Position numbers and translations under genes: made by a program. This document shows, piece by piece, positions 27,460 to 36,348 of a stretch of 64,000 bases of DNA (the first letter of the stretch is position 1; every line of letters starts with the position of its first letter). This DNA is from Verrucosispora sioxanthis (lineage in GTDB: Bacteria; Actinomycetota; Actinomycetes; Mycobacteriales; Micromonosporaceae): NCBI RefSeq assembly GCF_010560025.1, contig NZ_SAIY01000003.1:124001-188000 (forward strand). Reading direction: 5' to 3'. Below the pieces are notes generated by a model that saw only the letters and a program-made list of their open reading frames with translations, was not told the origin of the DNA and made no database searches.

Positions 27460-28907
27460 CGGACACCTCCCGAACTCGCGGCGGCACCCGGTCCGGTGTT
27501 GGCCGGGCCGGGGCACTCGACCGTCGCGCGGTCCGCCTGGAACCGTCGCTCCGCGTGCAGGAAGAAGTTGATGTCGGAGCGGATCTCGTCGATCAGCCGG
27601 CGGCTGAGGCTGGCCCGGTCCACCCGCAGGCACTGCTCGTTGCGGCGCAGGGTGGGCCGGCTGAACGGCAGCCGGCCCGGGTTGAGATAGCGGATGGCAC
27701 CGGTGGCGTCCCGCTTGGGGATCACCTCCGATCGGGCGTGCACGCTGGCACTGAACGGGATGTCGAGCCGTCCGTCGGCGAAGGCGTCGACGATCGCCGC
27801 CGCAAGATCCGGGGCGGCCAGCACCGGTTCGACCAGTTCGGCGACCTCGCGTTGCAGCCAGTAGGTCTCCTCCTCGACCGTCGCCTCGTCGACCCGTACG
27901 AAGTCGAGCAGGTCGGTGCAGGCCAGCGCGGCGGTGCGGATCCCGGCCACGTTGGCCTGCGCGTCGGGGATGCCGCGGGCCTCCTGGTTCGTCTTGTTGA
28001 TCACTTTGGCGGCGCCGCCGAGTCGGGCGGTGAGCCCGCCGTACAGGATCAGGGCGTCGGCGACGTCCGGGTCGGCCGGGAAGACGCCCATGAACTCGTG
28101 CAGGACCGGGAAGATCTCCACGTTCTCCGGCAGGTACCGGCGGGCCAGCACCGGAATCGAGCGCAGAGCGGCGATGTCCTGGTGCACCTCGCCGCCCTGC
28201 GGATACGCGATGGACAGGCAGCGCACCCCGGCCAGGCTCGCCGCGCGCGCCTCCAGGACGCAGACCGCCAGGCTCACCGACGGGGGCACCAGCACGGCGG
28301 TGAGGGTGCCGAACAGTTCCCGGTCGACGATCACCCCCTCCTCGGCGAGCAACCCGCAGAGCCGGTCGACCTGCGCCCACGCCGCCAGGGACCGGGTCAG
28401 CGACACGTCCTTGGAGTACGGCAGGTTGTAGTCGATGCCGCCGCCCTCGAACGAGGTGAACCCCGAGGCCAGCGAGACCGCGAACAGCTCACGCGGGTCG
28501 GGTGAGCCGTGCCGGACCTCGATCGGGGCGTCCACCGACTCGTTGAGTTCCCGGCCGCGCCGCCAGCCGTGGGTGACCAGCGGATAGCCGTTGAGGTCCG
28601 CCGGCTCACGCTGCAACGTCTGGGCCGCGGTGCGGAACTGCTTGAGCCGGGTGAACGAGTCGATGGTGATGGTCAGGATGCCGGGCCGGGCGCGCCGCTC
28701 CAGAGTCGTCAGCAGGGTCCGCATCTCGTCGTGCCCGCCGACGCCGCAGCGGGGCTGCACCACCGGCCGGCCGCGCGCGGCCGCGGCCCGCAGCACCTCC
28801 ACCGGTGCTCGCTTCGGCGACTTGCGGATGTACTGCATGGTCTCCGTCCAGGGCGGCAGCATGGCCGCGACTCGTGGCTCGACGTCGAGCTCGGGTAGGT
28901 CAGACAC
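27456..28907 (-). CDS. glmE: Glutamate mutase epsilon subunit (methylaspartate mutase E)
   Basis: A 483-residue TIM-barrel subunit of adenosylcobalamin-dependent glutamate mutase. Motifs include QPRCGVGGHDEM, YPLVTHGWRRGRELNES, the cobalamin/substrate region TSFEGGGIDYNLPYSKDV, and AYPQGGEVHQDIAALRS. The enzyme rearranges L-glutamate to L-threo-3-methylaspartate. The GTG start overlaps the S-subunit stop by eight bases, so the two subunits are made together. Antibiotic clusters such as those of friulimicin and vicenistatin use the same pair for a methylaspartate-derived unit. The last 25 residues are a Gly/Ala tail. Confidence 0.92.
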   Translation of the reverse strand: MSDLPELDVEPRVAAMLPPWTETMQYIRKSPKRAPVEVLRAAAARGRPVVQPRCGVGGHDEMRTLLTTLERRARPGILTITIDSFTRLKQFRTAAQTLQREPADLNGYPLVTHGWRRGRELNESVDAPIEVRHGSPDPRELFAVSLASGFTSFEGGGIDYNLPYSKDVSLTRSLAAWAQVDRLCGLLAEEGVIVDRELFGTLTAVLVPPSVSLAVCVLEARAASLAGVRCLSIAYPQGGEVHQDIAALRSIPVLARRYLPENVEIFPVLHEFMGVFPADPDVADALILYGGLTARLGGAAKVINKTNQEARGIPDAQANVAGIRTAALACTDLLDFVRVDEATVEEETYWLQREVAELVEPVLAAPDLAAAIVDAFADGRLDIPFSASVHARSEVIPKRDATGAIRYLNPGRLPFSRPTLRRNEQCLRVDRASLSRRLIDEIRSDINFFLHAERRFQADRATVECPGPANTGPGAAASSGGVR

Positions 28908-29337
28908 CGGTCAGCGGGGTGGCCCGGGCGGCGTGCAGCAGGTCCAGCAGCAGCGGGATCTGGTCGGCCTCGTCGAGGATGTGGTCGACGCCGAGGCTCA
29001 ACAGCCGCTCCCGCTCGTCGCCGTCCTTGTGACTGCCCACCGAGAGGTTCCCGCCGACGATCAGCGGGCAGTGCAGGCGTCCGGCGGCCCGCAGCGCCGG
29101 CAGGTCGCGCAGATCCTCGTACGCGTGGCCGTTGAGGCTGCCGATCAGCACCGCCTCGGCGTCCGGGTGGGCGACCAGCGCGTCGGCGAAATCCTCCAAC
29201 GGTGTGCAGACGCCCAGGTTGACCACGCAGAAGCCGGCTTCGCGCAGCCGCATCGCGATGAGATGGTTGGCCACCGCGTGGGCGTCGCTGCGGGCCACCC
29301 CGATGATGACGGTTCGTTGGGTCTTGCGACTGGACAT
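28900..29337 (-). CDS. glmS: Glutamate mutase sigma subunit, cobalamin-binding
   Basis: A 145-residue flavodoxin-like B12-binding subunit. The base-off motif is present as SDAHAVANHL: the Asp and axial His are kept, but the usual DxHxxG glycine has become alanine. A later SLNGHAYEDL and VGGNLSVG match the other cobalamin-contact loops. It partners the epsilon subunit encoded next. ATG 29337 has GGGAGGTACG upstream. It lies 40 bases after the desaturase-like gene in the same operon. Confidence 0.9.
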   Translation of the reverse strand: MSSRKTQRTVIIGVARSDAHAVANHLIAMRLREAGFCVVNLGVCTPLEDFADALVAHPDAEAVLIGSLNGHAYEDLRDLPALRAAGRLHCPLIVGGNLSVGSHKDGDERERLLSLGVDHILDEADQIPLLLDLLHAARATPLTGV

Positions 29338-29376
29338 GTCGTCGTACCTCCCGATGTGCGCAGTGCGTGCCGGCCG

Positions 29377-30600
29377 TCAGTCGTCGAAGGCGGAGAAGAC
29401 GCTGCGCCCGCTGACCTGAGCGATCCGGGCCCGGTCGTACTCCTGTGGATCGGCCCGGCCCAGCGAGTCGAAGACCAGGTTGATCGCCGGGACGAGGCCC
29501 CACACCTCGCGGTACGGCGGCCATCCGCGATGTCCCGCCTCGATGTCGGCGTGCCGGGCGAAGATGTAGTTGGCCCAGTCGCGACTCATCGGATGCCGGT
29601 GGTGGAAGTCGTGCACCACCGTGTCGCCGGTGAGCACCAGGTACCGTGCCGGCAGGTGCACCACCAGCATCCGCAGCGACCAGTGCAGCCACCGGGCGGC
29701 GCGGCGCAGCGGCCCACCCGACCGGTCGGCCGGCGCGCGCTCCCCGATCAGGATGGCGTTGGTGAGACTGGCGAAGTACTCCCGACCGCGCCGCTGCGTG
29801 ACCTCCGGGCCGGGGAAGGTGTGCTTGACGCACAGCCGCAGGGTGTTGCTGATCTGGTAGAAGACCGTCATCGGCAGCACCCAGGCGACCAGCAGGAAGA
29901 CCCACATGTCGAGCAGGACGGCCGACGCGACCACGGTGGCGTAGCCCGCCACGGTCGCCACCCGCAGCGTCCGGCTGGCCGGGGCGAAGTAGGACTGGAT
30001 CCGGCCCAGCAGGAAGTTCAGGTGGAACGCCGGGGACAGCAGCTTGTGCCGGACGAGGTGCCGCCACATCTGCCGGCGGGTCATGCCGGGCCGCAGTTCC
30101 AGGCCGATCAGGAACGCCTGGACGGTGGGGTCGCGGACGGTCATGTGATGCACCGCGTGGTGGTCGATGACGTGCTCGGTGCTGTAGCGGTCGAAGTCCT
30201 GCACCATCAGTGCGGCGGCGACCAGCCGACCGACCACCCGGTCCCGGCGGGGGCGGGCCCACATGTTCCGGTGCGCCGCCTGGTGGTACATCATCATCCG
30301 CAGGTTCCGGGCCCCGTGCAGGGTCATCGACCAGCCCAGCAGCAGAAGCACCAGCCACCAACCGCCGGTTGCCAGCGCGACCCAGCTGACCGCCAGCCCA
30401 CCGAGCATCGAGGCCGTCGCCGCCCAGAGATGGAATCCGGGCGTGAGCCGGACCGGCCGCTGACCGGTGTGTGGCTTGCCGGTGAGGAACGTCAGCGGCA
30501 TCGCCAGCACCCGGGGCAGGGCGTTCATCGAGTCACGGATCGACACCGACTCGTCCGCCGGTGTGTAGGCGAGGGTCGTACCGTGTTGCTGCATCACCAT
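29377..30600 (-). CDS. Membrane diiron fatty acid desaturase/hydroxylase-like protein
   Basis: A 407-residue membrane protein with about four to six hydrophobic helices. Its histidine clusters are spaced as in integral membrane diiron enzymes: MMMYHQAAHRNMW, EHVIDHHAVHHMTV and HDFHHRHPMSRDW. These bind two irons and activate oxygen to desaturate or hydroxylate an alkyl chain. ATG 30600 follows CAGGGAGCG. The gap to the decarboxylase stop is 36 bases, so it is in the same operon. The substrate could be a lipid tail or a carrier-bound amino acid; I cannot tell which. No acyl-ACP or fatty acyl ligase gene is in view. Confidence 0.8.
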   Translation of the reverse strand: MVMQQHGTTLAYTPADESVSIRDSMNALPRVLAMPLTFLTGKPHTGQRPVRLTPGFHLWAATASMLGGLAVSWVALATGGWWLVLLLLGWSMTLHGARNLRMMMYHQAAHRNMWARPRRDRVVGRLVAAALMVQDFDRYSTEHVIDHHAVHHMTVRDPTVQAFLIGLELRPGMTRRQMWRHLVRHKLLSPAFHLNFLLGRIQSYFAPASRTLRVATVAGYATVVASAVLLDMWVFLLVAWVLPMTVFYQISNTLRLCVKHTFPGPEVTQRRGREYFASLTNAILIGERAPADRSGGPLRRAARWLHWSLRMLVVHLPARYLVLTGDTVVHDFHHRHPMSRDWANYIFARHADIEAGHRGWPPYREVWGLVPAINLVFDSLGRADPQEYDRARIAQVSGRSVFSAFDD

Positions 30601-30636
30601 CGTTGCGCTCCCTGACGGATCTCTGCGGAAGGGGCG

Positions 30637-32157
30637 TCAGGACCGGCCCGCCGCCTCCAGCGCCGCACCCGCGGCCAGCACGTCGTCGATAACCTGGTCG
30701 AGCTGCTCACCGGTGGTGTCGGGGTTGAGCAGCATGAGCTTGAGCCACACGTCCTTGCCGCCGCCGGGGCGCGGCAGGAAGACCCGGGCGAGCATGGCGT
30801 GCCCGTCACGCATCAGCTGCCGCCGTAGGCTGCTGTTGAACGCGTCGAGGTCGCTCCCGTCGCCGGGCAGGTAGCGGAACAGCACGGTGCTGAGCACCGG
30901 CTCCGCGGCCAGTTGGAGCTTCGCCTCCCGGGCGACCCGCGCCGCGCCGTACCGGGACAGTTCGTGGCAGGCGTCGACCATGGCGCCGATGCCGTCGCGG
31001 CCGTACGCCCGCAGGGTGGCGGCGATCTTGAGCGCGTCGCAGCGGCGGGTGGCCTGGATGGAGTGCCCGTAGCGGCCGACGAAGCCCTCGGCCACGTCGT
31101 CCGGCGAGTTGAGGCTGGTCTGCTGGACGGCGAGATGGTCCAACATGGCCGCGTCCCGGGTCAGGAACACCCCGGCCGACGCCGGCACCCAGCCGAACTT
31201 GTGCAGGTCGAGGGTGACCGAGTCGGCCTCGGCGAGCCCGTCGAACAGCGGCCGCAGCCGCTCGGAGAACAGCGCCCCACCGCCGTAAGCGGCGTCGGCG
31301 TGCAGCCACACGCCATGCTCGCGAGCCACCCGCGCCAGCTCGGGCAGCGGATCCACCCAGCCGAAGTCGGTGGAACCGGCGCAGACGAAGAGCATCACCG
31401 GCAGGCAGTCCGACGGCAGCTCGCGCAGGATCCGGTCGGCCTCGGCGGGGATCATCCGGCCCAGATCGTCGGCGGGTACCCGGATGATGCCGTCCGCGCC
31501 GATGCCCGCGATGCTCGCGCCACGGTCGACGGAGAAGTGCACCGTCTCGGTGCACAGCACCACCGGACGGACGCCACCGACGGCCAACCCGCTGTCGAAG
31601 GTGGACCGGCCGAGGCGACGGCGGTACGCCTCGTCCCGGGCGATCAGCATGGCCATGACGTTGGAGATGCTTCCGCCGGCGGTCAGGGTGCCACCCGCGT
31701 CGGCGCCGTAGCCGACCAGGGTGGCCAGGTCCTCGATCAGCCGACGCTCCAGTTCCAGCGCGAACGGGCCGGCCTCCCACGCGTGCATCGACTGGTTGAG
31801 CGCGCCGGCGACCAGGTCGGCGGCGACGGCGACCGCGGTGGGTGGGCACTGCATCCGGGCCACCGTCGCGGGGTGGCTCACGTCCACCGACCAGTTGGCG
31901 TACGCCTCGACGAGCTTGCGCAGCACCTCGGCGGGGTTGCCGCCGCCGGTCGCCGGCAGCAGCGGCTCGGCGAGCACGTCGTCCGCGTACGCCCGGACGG
32001 CTGTCGGGCCGCCCGGCGCCACCGGGTTGGCCCGTCCCTTGCCCACGTCCTCCAGGACGCCCAACACGTCGTCGATCAACGTCCGGAGCTGTCGCATGCT
32101 GTCGTGGTCAGCGGTCGCCACGAAGGTGGGTGCGTCGCCGACGCTCGGCACTGACAC
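30637..32157 (-). CDS. Group II PLP-dependent amino acid decarboxylase
   Basis: A 506-residue fold-type I decarboxylase (aspartate/diaminobutyrate/aromatic group). It has TAGGSISNVMAML, ETVHFSVDRGA, the cofactor Asp in LHADAAYGGG, and the PLP lysine near residue 320 in LDLHKFGWVPAS. The family removes the alpha-carboxyl. With glutamate mutase in the same operon, the likely substrate is 3-methylaspartate, which would give 3-amino-2-methylpropionate; in vicenistatin biosynthesis a PLP decarboxylase does this on a carrier-bound substrate. Free diaminobutyrate or an aromatic amino acid remain possible. The GTG start at 32157 follows AGAAAGGGG. It is the first gene of the long minus-strand operon. 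Confidence 0.87.
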   Translation of the reverse strand: MSVPSVGDAPTFVATADHDSMRQLRTLIDDVLGVLEDVGKGRANPVAPGGPTAVRAYADDVLAEPLLPATGGGNPAEVLRKLVEAYANWSVDVSHPATVARMQCPPTAVAVAADLVAGALNQSMHAWEAGPFALELERRLIEDLATLVGYGADAGGTLTAGGSISNVMAMLIARDEAYRRRLGRSTFDSGLAVGGVRPVVLCTETVHFSVDRGASIAGIGADGIIRVPADDLGRMIPAEADRILRELPSDCLPVMLFVCAGSTDFGWVDPLPELARVAREHGVWLHADAAYGGGALFSERLRPLFDGLAEADSVTLDLHKFGWVPASAGVFLTRDAAMLDHLAVQQTSLNSPDDVAEGFVGRYGHSIQATRRCDALKIAATLRAYGRDGIGAMVDACHELSRYGAARVAREAKLQLAAEPVLSTVLFRYLPGDGSDLDAFNSSLRRQLMRDGHAMLARVFLPRPGGGKDVWLKLMLLNPDTTGEQLDQVIDDVLAAGAALEAAGRS

Positions 32158-32411
32158 GGCTTTCCCCTTTCTGGTTCAGCAGCGGGAAAGGGCATTCGGG
32201 TACGGCCCTCCACCGAACCGAATCCACCTTCGTGGAGTCGGCCCGAAACCGCCGTCAATTATGTGACCGAAAGTAGTCGCCGAACTGGACTGCCAAACAT
32301 GGGCGTACCAGGAAGCGAATGTCTCATCGCTGCTCATCGCGCTCCGACAACGACGGTACAACCGACCGGCCCCTTGCGCCAGTGGAGAATCGAGGAACTA
32401 GAATCTCCGGC
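32158..32411. promoter_or_regulatory. Divergent promoter region of the biosynthetic operon and the glycolipid-binding-fold gene
   Basis: A 254-base, relatively AT-rich region between divergent starts, and so the likely control point for the long operon. It contains a small hairpin, TCCAC-CTTC-GTGGA (32223-32236), in what would be the decarboxylase leader. I see no clear palindromic operator for a known regulator. Confidence 0.5.
32374..32404 (+). promoter_or_regulatory. Probable leaderless promoter
   Basis: TTGCGC (32374-32379) and TAGAAT (32399-32404) are 19 bases apart. The -10 hexamer ends seven bases before the ATG at 32412, so transcription would begin at or next to the start codon. This fits the lack of a ribosome binding site there. 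Confidence 0.45.
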
Positions 32412-32999
32412 ATGTCCGATTTGGAGAGACTAAGTACGACCAGTTGGGAACGGTCCGACCGACTGTTCCTGGAAATGGGCAAACTCGACCGGACGCCGAC
32501 CGGCTTCCGGCTGTCGGGAACCGCCCTGTACCGAGGCAGGGGCGGGCCGACCAGCGCCACCTACCTCGTCGAGACGGACGCCTCGCGGCGGTCCCGGTCC
32601 GTCCGGATCGAGGTGGACGAGCCGACCGGGTTACGCACGCTGGCGCTGCACGCCGACGACGAGGGTCGCTGGCACTCCGCCGACGGCCCCCTCGACCTGC
32701 CGTTTCCCTGTGAGGACGTGGATCTGGCGGTTACCCCGGCCACGAACGGCCTGACCATCCGGCGGCTCGATCTGGCCGTCGGCGCCCAGGCCACCGCCCG
32801 GGTGCTGTGGATCCAGGTGCCCTCGTTCGGCGTACGCGCCGTCGAACAGGGATACCAGCGGATCGACCGCGACACCTATCGGTACAAGGGCCGATACGGC
32901 AGCTACAAATTGACGGTCGACGCCAATGGAATGGTGCTCGACTATCCCGGCGGCGGGTGGCGCTCAGTGGCGCACAAGGTTAGCCGTCGGGTGCCGTGA
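32412..32999 (+). CDS. Putative glycolipid-binding (DUF1089) family protein
   Basis: A 195-residue soluble protein with the features of the putative glycolipid-binding family: an early GTALYRGRGG and SATYLVETD, and near the end EQGYQRIDRDTYRYKG, SYKLTVDANG and LDYPGGGWRS. The family forms a beta-rich spiral fold of unknown role. There is no signal peptide. No ribosome binding site is seen; a -10 hexamer seven bases upstream suggests a leaderless message. It diverges from the biosynthetic operon and converges on the third synthetase, so it may be a bystander. Confidence 0.75.
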   Translation: MSDLERLSTTSWERSDRLFLEMGKLDRTPTGFRLSGTALYRGRGGPTSATYLVETDASRRSRSVRIEVDEPTGLRTLALHADDEGRWHSADGPLDLPFPCEDVDLAVTPATNGLTIRRLDLAVGAQATARVLWIQVPSFGVRAVEQGYQRIDRDTYRYKGRYGSYKLTVDANGMVLDYPGGGWRSVAHKVSRRVP

Positions 33000-33000
33000 C

Positions 33001-33050
33001 AATTGTGCGGTCGGGGTGGGTGCGGCACTCCCCACCCCGACCCGCAATTG
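33001..33050. terminator. Terminator between converging genes
   Basis: GGTCGGGGTGGG (33009-33020) pairs perfectly with CCCACCCCGACC (33031-33042). The stem extends outward through AATTG/CAATT. It separates the stops at 32999 and 33056. Confidence 0.8.
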
Positions 33051-33055
33051 CGGCC

Positions 33056-36000
33056 TCAGCCGCCGATATCTGCGAACATACGCTCCAGCTCCTCCGCGGG
33101 AATGGCCTCCAGCATGCGCTCCTCGATACGCGTCGCGAGCGCTTCCAGAACGGGTACCTCAAAGATGTCCTGAACTGCCAGGTCGACGCCGAACCGCATG
33201 CTGACCGCCGCGATCATCGGTACCGCACGCAGCGAGTGGCCACCCAGCTCGAAGAAGTTGTCGTCGAGACCGACCGACGGTACACCGAGGATCTCCTGCC
33301 AGATCTCGGCGACGGTCTGCTGGGTACCGGTCTCCGGCGGTCGGTGCGCGCCGCCGGCCGCCAGCTCCGGCGCGGGCAACGCCCGGAAGTCGACCTTGTT
33401 GTTCGGAGTCAGCGGGATGGTGGGAATCGTGACGTAGTGGGCCGGCACCATGACACTGGGCAACGCGGCCGCCACCCGGGCCCGCACCGCGGCGGGGTCG
33501 AAGGTGTGCCCCTCGGCCGGCACGACGTACGCGACTAGCGTGCGTCGCGTGCCGATCACCGGTGCGGTCACCACCGCGGCGGCGACCGACTCGTCATCGG
33601 CCACCGCGCTCTGGATCTCGCCGAGTTCGACCCGCAGCCCGTCGATCTTCACCTGGGTGTCCAACCGGCCGTGGAACTGGATGGTGCCGTCGGGCAGCCA
33701 GCGGCACCGGTCGCCGGTGCGGTAGAGCCGGTTCCCGTCGCCCGGGCGGAAGGTGTCCGGCAGGAACCGCTCGGCGTTGAGATCGGGGCGGTTGTGGTAG
33801 CCGAGCGCCACGCCGGGACCGCCGAGGTACAACTCGCCCCACACGCCGACGGGTACCGGTTGGCCCAGCGGGTCGAGGATGTAGGCGGTGGTGTTGTGCA
33901 TCGGCCGCCCGATCGGGATCGACGGCCAGTCCGGGTCCACGTAGGTGATCCGGTGGCTGACGCTGAAGGCGGTCACCTCGGTCGGCCCGTACCCGTTGAC
34001 CATCGACACGTGTGGCAGCCGCTCCAGCACCTGACGGATGTGCGGCAGCGACAGGACGTCCCCGCCGGCCATGAACTGGCGCAGGTCGCGCAGGTCCTCC
34101 AGGTGGGTGTCGATGGTGAGGTTCGCCAGCGGTGCGACCAGCCAGAGGGTGTCCACTCCCTGCTCGCGGACGGTACGCGCGACCCGGGCCGGGGTCGGCA
34201 CCCCGGGCGGCAGCAGCACCACCCGTCCGCCGTTGAGCAGCGGTCCGAAGATCTCCAGCGTGCAGGCGTCGAACGAGAGCGGGGATATCTGCAGGTAGCT
34301 GGTCCGCTCGTCGAGTTGGAGGATGTCCGTGTTGATGACCAGGCGGACGACCCCACGGTGGATCGTCTCGACTCCCTTCGGCCGGCCGGTCGAACCCGAG
34401 GTGTAGACGATGTAGGTCAGGTCGTCGGCGGTGTTGACGTTCACCGGGTTGTCGGTGGGCTGCGCGGCCAGCGACGCGGCGTCGGCGGGGTCGTCGAGCA
34501 CGAGCACCGCGACGTCCTCGCCGACCGGCGCCAGTTCACGCAGCCGCTGCTGGGTGACCAGGAAGCGGGCCTGGGTGTCGGCCAGCATGAAGGCCAGCCG
34601 GTCCGTCGGGTACGCCGGGTCGAGGGGCACGTACGCGCCGCCGGACTTCAGCACCGCCACGACGGCGACCATGAGTTCGAGCGAGCGTTCCAGGCAGAGG
34701 GCGACCAGGGTGCCCCGCCCGACGCCACCGGCGCGCAGCCGGTGGGCGAGCCGGTTGGCCTGCTCGTTGAGCTCGCGGTAGGTCAGGTGTCGCCCCTCGA
34801 TGGTGACCGCCCGGGCGTCCGGCGTGCGCAGCACCTGCTCCTCGAACAGCTCGTGCACGGTGACGTCCTGCGGGAACGGCGCGTCGGTGCGGTTGAACTC
34901 GTCGAGCAACCGGGCCCGCTCGGCATCGTCGAGGATGGCCAGTCGGTGCACCGCGGTGTCCGGGTCGGCGACCGCGGCCCGCAGCAGGTTCACGTAGTGG
35001 CCGAGCATCCGCTCGGTGGTCGTCGGGTCGAACAGGTCGGCCCGCCAGGTCAGGGTGAGCCGGGTGCCGCCCGGGTCGGGCTGGGCCAGCAGCGCCAGGT
35101 CGGGCAGGGTGGCCGCGGCCGGTACGAGGGTCTGCGCCAGCACCGTCAGCTCGCCGAAGCAGTCGGTCGCGGCGGTGGCCCGGCGGGCGGTGAACGCCGC
35201 CTGGAACAGCGGGCTGCGGGCCGGATCGCGAGGTGGACGTACCTCCTCGACCAGCGTCTCGAACGGCAGCGGCTCGGGGGTGTCGGATGGGGCGCACAGC
35301 GCGGCGAACGGGGTGTGCTCGTCGGTTTCGCTGCGCAGCACCCGCCAGGTCGCCACCGGTCCGACCAGGCCGGCGGTGTCCGGCGTCCGACGCTCGTCGC
35401 TGACACCCAGTGCCAGCACCGGTTGGCCGGACCAGCGGTGCAGCAGGGACTGGAAGCACGCCCGCAGCACGTCGGCCGATGCCACGCCGAGCCGGGCGGC
35501 CAGGTTCTCCACCTGCTCGTGCAGCACCGGCGGCAGCCGCAGGTCGGCGGTGCCGGCCGCGTAGTGGGGCTGTACCGGACGGATCCGGTCGGTCGGCAGC
35601 TCCAGCGGGGCGACGTCGGCGAGGTACTCCCGCCAGGCGGCGCCGGCGACCACCCGGGCCGCCTCCGCCGCGGCGCGTTCCCGCTGCGCGAAACCGGCGA
35701 ACTCGTCCCGGACGGTGGTGTCGGCCGGTCCGGACGGTTCGGCGAGCCGGGCTTGGTAGGCCGCACCGAGGCGGGCGACGACGAGCGTGAGGAGGCCGGG
35801 TCCACCACGGCACGGTGGGCGATCAGCAGGAGCAGGTGTTCGTCGGCCGCCAGGCGCAGCAGTTCGGCGCGGATCAGCGGGCCACGGCCGAGGTCGAACC
35901 GGGTCTCGGTGGCCCGCCCGACGGCTCGCCGGACCGCCTCCTCCCGTTCGGTGTCCGACAGCCCGGACAGGTCCGCGCCGGCCAGCGCCGCCGGAACCGG

Positions 36001-36231
36001 TGCCGCCGACCGCCGGTCGGCCCGGCCCTGGGCGGTGCCGATCGCCAGGCCGAGCACGGCTTCGGCGGCGACCACGTCACCGAGCGCGGCGGCGAGCGTG
36101 GCCGCCCGCAGCGGCCCACGCAGCCGCACCTGCTCCACCAGCACCTCTACCGGCGCGTCCACGTACTGATCGATGAACCAGGACCTCTCCTGCCCGAGCG
36201 ACAGGCTCGGTTCGGTCTCCCCCTGCTGCAT
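33056..36231 (-). CDS. Nonribosomal peptide synthetase, degenerate C-A-T, one frameshift in this sequence
   Basis: Restoring one base near 35796 gives 1058 residues. The condensation-like domain starts SLSLGQERSWFID. Its active-site motif is HRAVVDP instead of HHxxxDG, so the catalytic second His is Arg, and the FVNT-type motif is also missing. The adenylation domain has YTSGSTGRPKG near residue 602, GYGPTEVTAF and lysine in PNNKVDFRALP. Its pocket by eye is D-A-L-W-M-G-G-A-F-K, close to valine-type pockets. The carrier domain has LGGHSL, with Ser near 999. The protein then ends, with no thioesterase. It may be a loading or stand-alone module that feeds the two-module synthetase. Start 36231 follows GGGAGTGACGAG and is moderately sure. 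Confidence 0.87.
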
Positions 36232-36348
36232 CTGCTCGTCACTCCCGTCTCGACATGCGGTGGTCATACATACGGAATGGAAGGTCAACGTGGACACGAC
36301 GATGCGGCCTGTCCCTGCCTGTCGGGTGCCACCCGCCGGCCGGTCTGC

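Noticed and set aside
6248-36231. Siderophore assignment for the peptide cluster
   Set aside because: No genes for catechol, hydroxamate or salicylate ligands were seen, and no ferric-siderophore uptake genes. The iron box alone is too weak.
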